A program made the position numbers and the translations under genes. Source: CAWEYO01 sp963813315 (GTDB taxonomy: Bacteria; Pseudomonadota; Alphaproteobacteria; Rhizobiales; Rhizobiaceae). From it: a DNA stretch of 64,000 bases. Positions 8,583 to 16,944 of the stretch are shown piece after piece (the first letter of the stretch is position 1; every line of letters begins with the position of its first letter). The stretch lies in the NCBI GenBank assembly GCA_963813315.1, contig CAWEYO010000005.1, positions 310,001 through 374,000 on the forward strand, given 5' to 3'. Below the pieces are notes generated by a model that worked only from the letters and a program-made list of their open reading frames with translations, did no database searches and was not told the DNA's origin.

Positions 8583-9923
8583 TTATTCCATCTCCGCGCC
8601 CAGCCCGGCCATCAGTTCCATGAATTCCGGAAAGCTGGTGGCGATCATCGATCGGTCATCGACCGTGACAGGCTTTTCGGTGGCCAGGCCAAGCACGAGG
8701 AACGCCATGGCAATCCTGTGATCGAGGTAGGTCTTAACCGTGCCCCCGCCAAGGCCCTTGCCGTCCGGCCTGCCGCGCACGGCGAGCGAAACGTCGCCCT
8801 CGGTGCAGTCGACGCCGTTCGCCTTCAGGCCATTGGCAACCGCTGACAGGCGATCGGATTCCTTAACCCGCAGTTCGTCGAGCCCTTGCATCATCGTCTC
8901 GCCTTCGGCGAAGGCGGCCGCCACGGCCAGCACGGGGTATTCGTCGATCATGGACGGTGCGCGCTCAGGCGGAACGACTACGCCGCGCAAATCCGAAGCC
9001 CGAACGCGAAGGTCGGCCACGTCTTCGCCACCGGCGCTGCGCGGGTTCAACAGCTCGATCGATGCTCCCATTTCGAGGAGCGTCGCGATGAGCCCGCTGC
9101 GGGTCGGGTTCATCAGCACGTTTTGGATGAGGATGTCGGAACCGGGTACGATCAGCGCGGCGACCAGTGGGAAAGCGGCAGAAGAAGGATCCCCAGGCAC
9201 CGCAACGGTCTGTCCGGTGAGCCTGCCCTGGCCTTCTATATGGATATGGCGCACGCCCTCTTTGTCGGTCTCGACTTCGATCTTGGCGCCGAAGCCCCGC
9301 AGCATCTTCTCGGTGTGGTCGCGCGTCATCACCGGCTCGATGACCGTGGTGATCCCCGGCGTGTTGAGGCCGGCAAGCAGCACGGCGGATTTCACCTGCG
9401 CCGAAGCCATCGGCACGCGATAAGCGATCGGTGCCGCAACCTTTGGGCCGCGCAGCGTGATCGGCATGCGCTCGCCCGCCGCGGTCGCCAGGACCTGCAC
9501 GCCCATTTCACGAAGCGGACCGAGCACGCGCCCCATCGGCCGCCGCGAGAGCGAAGCATCGCCGATGAACGTCGTCTGCATATCGTAGGTGCCCACAAGC
9601 CCCATCGTGAGCCGCGCGCCGGTTCCGGCATTTCCGAAATCCAGGGGCTCCACCGGCTCAAGGAGAGCACCATTGCCGGTCCCGCGAATGATCCACGCGG
9701 CTCCCTCCCGGGTGATCCGCGCGCCCATCGCCTGCATTGCCTGGCCGGTCCGCATCACATCCTCGCCCTCGAGCAGGCCCGTGATGCGGGTCTCACCCGA
9801 AGCGAGCCCTCCGAACATGAAGGAGCGGTGCGAAATGGACTTGTCGCCGGGCACGCGGGCAGTGCCGGAAAGCGCGGGCGACTTGCGGGCGAGCGCCGCC
9901 TGCGGCCTGTTGTCGAGCGACAT
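8583..9923 (-). CDS. aroA: 3-phosphoshikimate 1-carboxyvinyltransferase (EPSP synthase)
   Basis: 446 residues; catalyses the shikimate-pathway step joining phosphoenolpyruvate and shikimate-3-phosphate. The start MSLDNRPQ is chosen over an upstream in-frame codon because the family core SGTARVPGDKSISHRSFMFG begins soon after. The sequence is of the class II type (RPMGRVLGPLREMG, RAPSMIDEYPVLAVAAAFAE, ELRVKESDR). The phosphoenolpyruvate-site segment reads DFGNAGTG, with Gly at residue 100. The glyphosate-tolerant CP4 class II enzyme is known to have Ala there. First gene of the coupled aroA–PaiB–cmk cluster. Confidence 0.96.
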   Translation of the reverse strand: MSLDNRPQAALARKSPALSGTARVPGDKSISHRSFMFGGLASGETRITGLLEGEDVMRTGQAMQAMGARITREGAAWIIRGTGNGALLEPVEPLDFGNAGTGARLTMGLVGTYDMQTTFIGDASLSRRPMGRVLGPLREMGVQVLATAAGERMPITLRGPKVAAPIAYRVPMASAQVKSAVLLAGLNTPGITTVIEPVMTRDHTEKMLRGFGAKIEVETDKEGVRHIHIEGQGRLTGQTVAVPGDPSSAAFPLVAALIVPGSDILIQNVLMNPTRSGLIATLLEMGASIELLNPRSAGGEDVADLRVRASDLRGVVVPPERAPSMIDEYPVLAVAAAFAEGETMMQGLDELRVKESDRLSAVANGLKANGVDCTEGDVSLAVRGRPDGKGLGGGTVKTYLDHRIAMAFLVLGLATEKPVTVDDRSMIATSFPEFMELMAGLGAEME

Positions 9924-10166
9924 GGAAACCTCGTGTGCGCTAGGTCGTGGACCTAAAGCGGGGCATCTTGCCTCGCATTCCGGGCGGTCTCCTAACATGG
10001 CGGCTCGCGCCGGTCATCCCTGAACGGACCGGCGCACAAACAACGCTACTCGCGCCTCCGGTATTCAAGCAATGGCATCGACACTTGCGTCAGGCTCGCA
10101 AAGTCGCAGTTTTTTTCACACACCGCGACAAATTTTCATTCAGTCACGCAAGGTCGGCTTTCGGCT

Positions 10167-10195
10167 TTGACAGGTCGGCAAAGCTTGGTTATGGG
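10167..10195 (+). promoter_or_regulatory. Sigma-70-type promoter for the TIGR02300 gene
   Basis: A consensus TTGACA at 10167–10172 is separated by exactly 17 bases from TATGGG at 10190–10195. Transcription would begin near 10202, leaving a leader of about 20 bases that contains AAGGAGAG just before the GTG start. The remainder of the aroA-to-10225 gap (about 300 bases) shows no gene. Confidence 0.65.
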
Positions 10196-10224
10196 ACCAG
10201 CCTCGTTAAGGAGAGTCTCGACCC

Positions 10225-10614
10225 GTGGCTAAACTCGATCTTGGCACCAAACGCATCGACCCGGAAACGGGCAGAAAATTCTACGATCTGAACAACGATC
10301 CGATTGTTTCGCCTTACACCGGCAAATCCTACCCGCGCACCTACTTCGAATCGGGCACTGACACCTCGGTGGATGAAGTCCAGGAAGTCGAAGAGAAGGA
10401 ACTCGGCACGGAGGAGGAAACCCCCGACATCGTTTCGCTCGAGGAGGCCGACGACGAGTCGAAGGGCGGCGCCGACGAAATACCGGACCTTGGGGATGAC
10501 GAGGAGGTCGATCTCGGTGATGACGAGGACGACACCTTCCTCGCGGACGAGGAAGAAGAGGACGACGATGTCAGCGGCATCATCGGCGTCGGCGACGACG
10601 ATGACGAGATTTGA
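10225..10614 (+). CDS. TIGR02300 family acidic protein
   Basis: 129 residues from a GTG with AAGGAGAG about eight bases upstream. The N-terminal block (LGTKRIDPETGRKFYDLN, then DPIVSPYTGKSYPR) is the hallmark of this alphaproteobacterial family. The rest is very acidic, ending in runs of Asp and Glu. The function is unknown. The gene is monocistronic and is followed by a hairpin and tRNA-Ala. Short length and the conserved N-terminal block followed by a low-complexity acidic tail are normal for the family. Confidence 0.92.
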   Translation: MAKLDLGTKRIDPETGRKFYDLNNDPIVSPYTGKSYPRTYFESGTDTSVDEVQEVEEKELGTEEETPDIVSLEEADDESKGGADEIPDLGDDEEVDLGDDEDDTFLADEEEEDDDVSGIIGVGDDDDEI

Positions 10615-10694
10615 CAGTGCCTCAAATAACGATCCGCGGGCGCCGTGACGTGTCAAGCATGTCAAAAAGGATGGCTGCGGGCTTGATCTTGTCG

Positions 10695-10719
10695 GAAGGC
10701 GGGTTTAGAAGCCGCCTTC
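10695..10719 (+). terminator. Hairpin after the TIGR02300 gene (possible terminator)
   Basis: GAAGGCGG and CCGCCTTC form a perfect eight-base stem with a nine-base loop about 80 bases after the stop codon. No T-run follows, so intrinsic termination is uncertain. Confidence 0.35.
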
Positions 10720-10788
10720 GATGAAGGTGAGGGGCAGGCCCTCGCCTGACTTCCTAGCCGGAAACGGTGCCGGCCCAGGCCGGAATGT

Positions 10789-10864
<76 letters not shown>

Positions 10865-11365
10865 AAAGTCATCGCAAAAACAACGGGTTTTCTGCATCTC
10901 TGGGCACCCCGGGGTCAGCGTCAACAGCCCTGCCACCAACTCGTCCGAACTATTGTGGCGAATTGGCCTTCAGATAGTTCATCCGTTCCTGCGGAATCGT
11001 GGGCGTGACCACGTGACCACGATCACGTAATTGCCCTTGACGCCATGCTCCTCCGGCGCTCAAGAGATAAAGGTATCGATCAACGAGCGCGATACGACGT
11101 CGTGTTTGTTGGGCCAATCCCGGCCTGATGCGGTTGGGAAGGGTTGAGGTTCGGGGTCATCGCTCTCCGGGCAGCATCATGCCTGCTTTGACGAAGAAAA
11201 ACAGAGACGCCTCGAGATTGTCTGTCACAACATTTCGCAGCGGTGGCTGCAGGCGGGGTGCCGCCGCGGCTCGTCGCCGGCACCGCTCGCCGGTTGCTGT
11301 GGCTTATGATAGTCTCGGCACTGTCTTAGGCTAACAGCTGCGGTTTGAACCGTGATGGAGGCCCC
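10865..11365 (+). other. 500-base non-coding gap after tRNA-Ala
   Basis: No convincing gene. Short open frames here are Arg-rich and lack ribosome-binding sites. There is a small cluster of CGTGACCA direct repeats and CGTGATC near 11000–11030. It should contain the promoter of the caspase-like gene; GATGGAGG at about 11354–11361 precedes that gene's ATG. Confidence 0.4.
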
Positions 11366-13145
11366 ATGAGGCGTCGTGACGTTCTAGCGCTCGGCGCGTC
11401 CCTCGTCGGGACATTGGCCTCCCGGAGGACGCTGGCACAGGATACTACCCCGCTGCCTCGAGCGGCGGTGTGACCGACCACATCACTTGCTCCCCCTCAG
11501 TGCAGCCGCCTCGGGTGCGCACATGTTTGGCGACTGGCTCGCCGAAGAGGGGTTCGAGGTCAGGCGGTTCATCGACGACAACGGCCCCGTGCTCATCAAA
11601 CCGATAAAGGATGCCGTAAAAGAATTCGTGGATCGCTCGAACCTCACCCAGCTGGTAGTCTACTTTTCCGGACATGGCTGCGTGATCACCGGATCCGAAC
11701 GATGGCTCCTTTCCGACGCTCCTGATGATCCCGACGCAGCGATTAACTTCGTCGCGTGCTACGATCTGGCTCAGCGACTTCCAATACCGAACATCGTCCT
11801 CATTTCCGACACTTGCCGATCGAGTCCAGACTCTCTCAGGATGGGGGGTATAGGCGGCAACTCGATCTTTCCCAATCTAGGGGGGATGTCGCCGCAGACA
11901 GTGCCCAAGGTCGACAAGTTCTTTGCGACCATGATCGGCGATACCGCTTCGGAAGTGCAAATCGGCGATAGCGCGTCGAAGTACGAGGGCATCTACACCA
12001 CGGTCTTCCTTGAAGCTTTCAAGAGGCCCGACGAAGATATGATTCTTGATCTGGGGGACGGTCTCAAAGTCGTCCCCAACCGCAGGCTTGAGGACTTTCT
12101 CTTTCGCGAAGTGAGAAAGCGGGCGGCGGAGCGCGGTGCGCGCCAATTGCCACAAACCGACGTGGTGGCGCCCAATTCAACCTACATCGGCCGGCTGGCT
12201 GCGGCTTCGCGGATGGAGACGCCACGCGCGCCCGAGGCTAACCTGTCCGATGTCGTCAATGCTGCGCTGGCCGTGGTCGACGCGCGTCTCAGTACTCCCC
12301 GCCTCGGGTTGAGTCAGGGCAGCATCGATGTCATTGCCGAAGAGTTCGGCTTCACCGAGGCTCGGAACGCCATCCTCTCAGCGTCTGATCCCGCCGCACC
12401 CAGACATGGCTTGACGTCGGGATTTACTGTTTCGGGAGCAGGGGTCGAAAGCATCGCCGCCGCCGGGTTGCAAACCGAACTTCTGATCAGTGGAGACCAA
12501 ACAATAATCCGCATGCAATTCGACAGGCCTGCAGCGACAGTCGCAATTCGATTCCAGGATGGCACTGGCACGGTCGTTGCTGGCTTGCGAGACTTCGTTG
12601 GCAATATCTCCGTCACTGATGGCCTTGTCTCCAATGTCAGCTATGACGAGTTCGGGGTTCCCCCCCAAGATTTCGTTCGCCACCTGCGCGCGACGGTCGC
12701 TGCCGCGGCTCAGCTTGGAGTATTCCGCATCCGGGGCTACGGGAAAGACAGGACGAGGCAGGCAACCGAACTCGGCCATACCCTTCGGATGGGAAAAATG
12801 TACGACCCGACCCTCGGTCTCTATGCCGCCTACGCTTATAACGAGGCCGCTCTAGTTGAGATGGTGCGCTCGGTTGAGCAGCATATGCGCAACGATCTGA
12901 ATGCGAACCTGTTCGACGTGGCGGTGCTGGCCGGCGACCTCACTGGCGGCGATCTTCCAGACGATGTCGTTCCGCGCTGTCCCATGCTGTCCCAAGGCTG
13001 GAACCTCCTCGGTGTAAGAGACGTGCAATTGCCAGAAACTTATAAGAAGGCGCAGGCTTATCTGCTACCGGCGCTTTGGACCACATTCGACCCGCCTGGA
13101 ATGGATCTCGTCATGCAGGCGCTCGGGGAGGGGATGCTGCGATGA
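11366..13145 (+). CDS. Exported caspase-like (C14) peptidase, frameshifted near the N-terminus
   Basis: The ATG at 11366 encodes a Tat-type leader (MRRRDVLALGASLVGTLA) ending near LAQD. The frame then stops at 11471 and coding resumes in a third frame from about 11490 (LPLSAAASGAHMFGDWL). Restoring two small indels between 11440 and 11490 would join them as leader, GVTDHITC, then PLSAAAS. The peptidase core follows: catalytic His in YFSGHGC (codon 11673) and Cys in LISDTCRSS (codon 11814), as in bacterial metacaspase-like proteins. A roughly 350-residue C-terminal region of unknown fold follows. The stop overlaps the start of a Tat-leader hydrolase. Exported caspase-like peptidases may process envelope or extracellular substrates; no substrate is suggested by the sequence. 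Confidence 0.8.
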
Positions 13146-14104
13146 TGCGCGCCATGCTCGATCGGCGTGACATGCTAAAGTTTTCGTGCGCAATCGCACT
13201 GGCGGCAGCACTTCCTACGCACGCCCAAGCGGCGCCATTGAGGCTCATCTTCGTGCACGGCATCGGTCAGGGCGGTCTTAGCCCAGACGAGCTCAAGGCA
13301 ACCTGGCTAGCCACTTTGAGCGAAGGTGCCAATGCGATTGGCATGCAGGTTCCAGATAATCTCGAAACAGCGTTTCCCTACTACGGTGACACCCTCGACG
13401 AATTTACCCGCAAGTCCCGGCTTCCGCTTCCATCAAACATCCATTCCAGGGGTGATGCCAGCCAGGACGCGTTCCTGGACTTCCAGGCGGACATAGCTAA
13501 GGAAATCCAGCTGCGCGCAGGCATTACAGACGCACAGGTCAACGAGGAATTGGACGCCGAAACGAGGGAGCGCGGGCTCCAGAACTGGGAATGGGTGCAG
13601 GCAATCGTCCGGGCCATCGATCGGCATGCACCAGGTCTCAGCCAGCGGTCGCTCGAAATCTTCATGCGCGACGTGTACCTCTACACAACCAATTTCGCGG
13701 TGAAAGACGCGATCGATGCGATCGTGGTCAAGGAGTTCACACAGCAGCCGACGATCGTTGTCGGCCACTCTCTTGGCTCGGTCGTGGCTTACAACGTGCT
13801 AAAGAGCGACGAGAACCTCAACGTGCCGCTTTACGTGTCGTTGGGCTGCCCGCTCGGCATCCGCACGGTCACCCGACAATTCCGCCCGGTGACATACCCA
13901 AGATCGGTGAGAGCTTGGTACAACGCCTTCGACAAACGCGACGTTGTTGCTCTCACTCCGCTGGACGCGGCCAATTTCCCGGTTACTCCGGCCATTGAGA
14001 ACTATGACCAAGTGAAGAACCAGACTGACAATCGTCACGGAATTATCGGATACCTCAACGACAAGTCAGTGGCTGAGCGAATTCTCAACGCGGTCGGAAC
14101 GTAG
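13142..14104 (+). CDS. Tat-exported lipase-like alpha/beta hydrolase
   Basis: 320 residues. The N-terminus has a twin-arginine leader (DRRDMLKFSCAIALAAALP) with expected cleavage after AQA near residue 30. The mature part begins with the oxyanion-type LIFVHGIGQGG. The nucleophile motif is GHSLGS, with Ser210; Asp264 or Asp267 in NAFDKRD and His299 in NRHG are the likely rest of a triad. This suggests an esterase/lipase or acyl-protein hydrolase in the periplasm. The start codon overlaps the stop of the caspase-like gene, so the two are co-translated. Product and partner relation are inference; the family is not one I can name precisely. Confidence 0.8.
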   Translation: MMRAMLDRRDMLKFSCAIALAAALPTHAQAAPLRLIFVHGIGQGGLSPDELKATWLATLSEGANAIGMQVPDNLETAFPYYGDTLDEFTRKSRLPLPSNIHSRGDASQDAFLDFQADIAKEIQLRAGITDAQVNEELDAETRERGLQNWEWVQAIVRAIDRHAPGLSQRSLEIFMRDVYLYTTNFAVKDAIDAIVVKEFTQQPTIVVGHSLGSVVAYNVLKSDENLNVPLYVSLGCPLGIRTVTRQFRPVTYPRSVRAWYNAFDKRDVVALTPLDAANFPVTPAIENYDQVKNQTDNRHGIIGYLNDKSVAERILNAVGT

Positions 14105-14311
14105 GGCGGCAGCAGTCGGCCGAAGAGCCACAAGAGAAACTACTTCAAGCCACAGGTCCATGTCCCGCTTGAGTTCCTGAGAGCTATGTGGTGCGGATAA
14201 CTATAGCGTGCTGCGCGCGGCGTCGACGAACTCGCTGGCGCACCGATAAAGTGCTGCAAGATTGCAGATGGATCAGATTCCTCGCTTACGGCGGTTTTCA
14301 TCGCTTCAGTG

Positions 14312-14900
14312 TTATTTCCCACCATACTCTGCCCAACCGGCGAAATCGTCCGCTGTCAACAAAGTGATCTTGTCGGCGGGGGTCGTGACCATTTTGACAA
14401 TGATGGTATCGGGTGTGCCGTAGTGCTTCATGAACTCGCGCCCAGTTGGGCATTGTGGCACATGCGTCAGCTCCTTCCTTGGAGGAGCCTTCCACACCTG
14501 TGCCGTCGTCGCCAACTTGCGAATTCGCGGCAGAGTGGACGCCAATCAAAGAACCCATCGCCACGTGGCGCTGGACACCAGCGGCAAGCACGGTTGTGCA
14601 GGCCGACATGCATACGGCCTTGGCGGCAACGCCTGTCGTAAGACCCATGCCATCGACGACCATTGCGAGGAAGTAGCTTTCTCTAAGGCTGCCGCCCGGT
14701 GAATTGAGCAACAGCATGGCGACGTTGCCGCCCTTGGCCTGCTCGGCCGCGACAGCAGCATAGAGCCGCTTGGTGTCGCCCTTGACGATTTTGCCCTCGA
14801 GCAACATCGTGCCATCTATCTGGGGGGTGAATTCGGCGGCTTCGCCACTTCCTGCCAGCATGGCAGGGGCGGCGATTACCGCAAGAAGCAGTCTTTTCAT
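14312..14900 (-). CDS. Periplasmic ClpP-like serine protease homologue, frameshifted
   Basis: The start MKRLLLAVIAAPAMLAGSGEA is a signal peptide. The core contains LLLNSPGGSLRES and a Ser/Cys-rich KAVCMSACTTVLAAG, then GVHSAANSQ. This is the arrangement of the ClpP/crotonase-like periplasmic proteins in which Ser of the SAC segment is the nucleophile and the later His its partner. After MPNW near 14447 the frame shifts and the C-terminus continues as REFMKHYGTPDTI and ends TADDFAGWAEYGGK. Restoring the frame gives about 196 residues. It is transcribed towards the hydrolase gene. Export and proteolytic activity are inferred from the family. Confidence 0.7.
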
Positions 14901-15149
14901 GTGGGAGGGTCTTTCAGGGAAATCCGCTCCCAGATAGTGACGCAGCCGAGGCGCTGCTTGCCATTGTCTGCCAAACTTTTGCGCCATACCGCCACAGTGA
15001 TGCGGGGCGCGCCGAGGGAGAAATCGAAAATTGATGAGCCACATTGCGTGCGGTTCGCCGGCGCGGGAAGAAACGGAAACCCTGTGGCAGCTGGTGATGT
15101 CTCGACAAAAACTGCCGAAGTTTTAACTTGCAGCTAGGGAGCGCTTCCG

Positions 15150-15989
15150 ATGCCGCCTACGACGGGCCAGCCGGTAGACCTTGAGCCGCAACGGGTTTCG
15201 GCGCGTGCCCGGCTTGTCGTCGCGCAGCGGGATGGCCGCACGCGGCTTTCGAGGCTCTATCAGGAGGGCTCCGCCAGCATTCGCCTGCTGCCGAATGCGG
15301 GGGACCCGTTGGAGGCCGTGCTGATCAACACTGCCGGCGGACTGACCGGCGGCGACCGCATCCGCTGGTCGGTCGATGTCGGTGCCGGGGCAGCGGCTGC
15401 CGTTACGACGCAGGCCTACGAAAAGATATATCGCGCAAACGCCGGACGTGCAGAAGCGCATTGCAGCCTTCGCGTCGGTTCCGGAGCACGCCTTGCATGG
15501 CTGCCGCAGGAAACGATCGTTTTCGACCGCGCTTCCTTTTCGCGCCGTCTCGACGCCGATCTTGACGAAGGGGCTCGGGCCCTGTTCGTCGAGTCGACTG
15601 TGTTCGGCCGCCAGGCGATGGGCGAAAGCATCAGCCACGCGATGTTCCGGGATCGTTGGCGGATCAGGAGGAACGGCAGGCTGGTCCATGCCGAGGACTT
15701 TGCGGTCAGCCGGAATGTAGCGGCGACCCTCCTGCGGTCCGCCGTCACAGGCGGCGCTATCGCGGTAGCAACCGTCTTGCTCGTCGTGGACGATGCAGCG
15801 GATCATCTGGATGCGGCCCGCCGGATCATCGGCGACCAGGGCGGGGCAAGCGCCTGGGAGGTCCGAAAATCTGGCAAGCTTCTTGCGAAGCTTTTCGCCA
15901 ATGACAGCTATTCGCTGAGAAGGCGGCTAATGCCGCTGATCGAATTGCTCAACGGGCAGGCAGGCTTGCCCAAAATGTGGTCAATCTAG
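15150..15989 (+). CDS. ureD: Urease accessory protein UreD
   Basis: 279 residues, first gene of the urease operon, with AGGGAG about nine bases before the ATG. Family features include YQEGSASIRLLPN, INTAGGLTGGDRI, TTQAYEKIYRA and WLPQETIVFDRA. UreD binds apo-urease and, with UreF and UreG, forms the complex through which nickel reaches the active site. Its position ahead of ureA is the normal rhizobial order. The frame is intact. Confidence 0.96.
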   Translation: MPPTTGQPVDLEPQRVSARARLVVAQRDGRTRLSRLYQEGSASIRLLPNAGDPLEAVLINTAGGLTGGDRIRWSVDVGAGAAAAVTTQAYEKIYRANAGRAEAHCSLRVGSGARLAWLPQETIVFDRASFSRRLDADLDEGARALFVESTVFGRQAMGESISHAMFRDRWRIRRNGRLVHAEDFAVSRNVAATLLRSAVTGGAIAVATVLLVVDDAADHLDAARRIIGDQGGASAWEVRKSGKLLAKLFANDSYSLRRRLMPLIELLNGQAGLPKMWSI

Positions 15990-16005
15990 GAGCCGCCACA
16001 AGCGC

Positions 16006-16308
16006 ATGAACCTGACACCGCGGGAAAAGGACAAGCTGCTGATCGCGATGGCCGCCCTCGTGGCGCGCAGGCGGCTCGATCGCGGAGTCCGGCTCAACTA
16101 CCCGGAAGCGGTCGCGCTCATCGCGGATTTCATCGTCGAGGGCGCGCGTGACGGGCGGGCGGTGGCCGATTTGATGGAGGCCGGCGCGCATGTCGTGGGG
16201 CGTGATCAGGTGATGGACGGCATCGCCGAGATGATCCACGACGTCCAGGTCGAGGCGACCTTCCCGGACGGCACAAAGCTGGTGACCGTCCACGAGCCGA
16301 TCAGATGA
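16006..16308 (+). CDS. ureA: Urease gamma subunit
   Basis: 100 residues starting MNLTPREKDKLLIAMAA, with the NYPEAVALI, VMDGIAEMI and VEATFPDGTKLVTVHEPI segments of the small structural subunit. It forms the (αβγ)3 enzyme with UreB and UreC. The stop codon overlaps the ATG of a small ORF by four bases, which in turn overlaps ureB. Confidence 0.98.
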   Translation: MNLTPREKDKLLIAMAALVARRRLDRGVRLNYPEAVALIADFIVEGARDGRAVADLMEAGAHVVGRDQVMDGIAEMIHDVQVEATFPDGTKLVTVHEPIR

Positions 16309-16505
16309 GGTCGCCATGCTGGAACCCTGCCAAACTGCGAGTGCTGCGGGCCGGTCCGTCTCTCCCGAGGGATGCGATGATCTGCAAGTTCGAATGCACC
16401 TTTGCGGGGCGTGCTGAGAAGGCGCTGGGGCCACGCGGCTGGAAGGCGGAGCGAGTGCGTTCAGCCTCCTTCCGGTGGCCCCATGCCGAGGGGGCACGGG
16501 CATGA
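16305..16505 (+). CDS. Small coupled ORF between ureA and ureB, unknown function
   Basis: 66 residues. The ATG overlaps the ureA stop as ATGA, and its own TGA overlaps the ureB ATG as ATGA. It therefore fills the interval exactly and would couple translation of the two structural genes. The product is basic and aromatic, with two Cys (one in MICKFECTF), and shows no signal peptide or membrane segment. I do not recognise a family. The double overlap argues for real translation; the alternative is that it is only a translational bridge with no functional product. Confidence 0.55.
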   Translation: MRSPCWNPAKLRVLRAGPSLPRDAMICKFECTFAGRAEKALGPRGWKAERVRSASFRWPHAEGARA

Positions 16506-16807
16506 TTCCCGGCGAGATCATCACCGGCACGGGCGATGTGGAGCTCAATGCGGGCGCGCCGAAGGTGACGCTGAGGGTTGCCAACACCGGCGACCGGCCG
16601 ATTCAGGTCGGCAGCCATTACCATTTCTATGAGACAAACGAGGCGCTGCTCTTTGATCGCGAGAAAGCACGCGGCATGCGGCTGGACATCGCGGCAGGAA
16701 CCTCGGTGCGCTTCGAACCCGGTCAGGAGCGTGACGTCACGCTGATACCTCTCGCCGGCGCGCGAACGGTCCACGGCTTCCAGCAGAAAGTGATGGGGAG
16801 GCTTTAG
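16502..16807 (+). CDS. ureB: Urease beta subunit
   Basis: 101 residues starting MIPGEIITGTGDVELN. Conserved blocks are GDRPIQVGSHYHFYE, NEALLFDREKARGMRLDI, and RFEPGQERDVTLIPLAG. A GAGGGGGC stretch lies 9–16 bases upstream. Small structural subunit that packs against UreC; the separate ureA and ureB genes are the usual bacterial arrangement. Confidence 0.98.
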   Translation: MIPGEIITGTGDVELNAGAPKVTLRVANTGDRPIQVGSHYHFYETNEALLFDREKARGMRLDIAAGTSVRFEPGQERDVTLIPLAGARTVHGFQQKVMGRL

Positions 16808-16944
16808 TTGGGATTTCCACTGCGTTCCTTGAGCCTTTGTCGCGGGCGTTTGAGCCGACCGCCGCTGCTCGAAACGTCATTTCGCGATCACGCCGCGGCA
16901 GGCATCTTGACCGCTGACTGCGCGAAGCCAGGGAGGATTTGCTG

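Noticed and set aside
11128..11334. 68-residue ORF before the caspase-like gene
   Set aside because: Arg-rich, no ribosome-binding site, no recognisable family; typical random high-GC frame.
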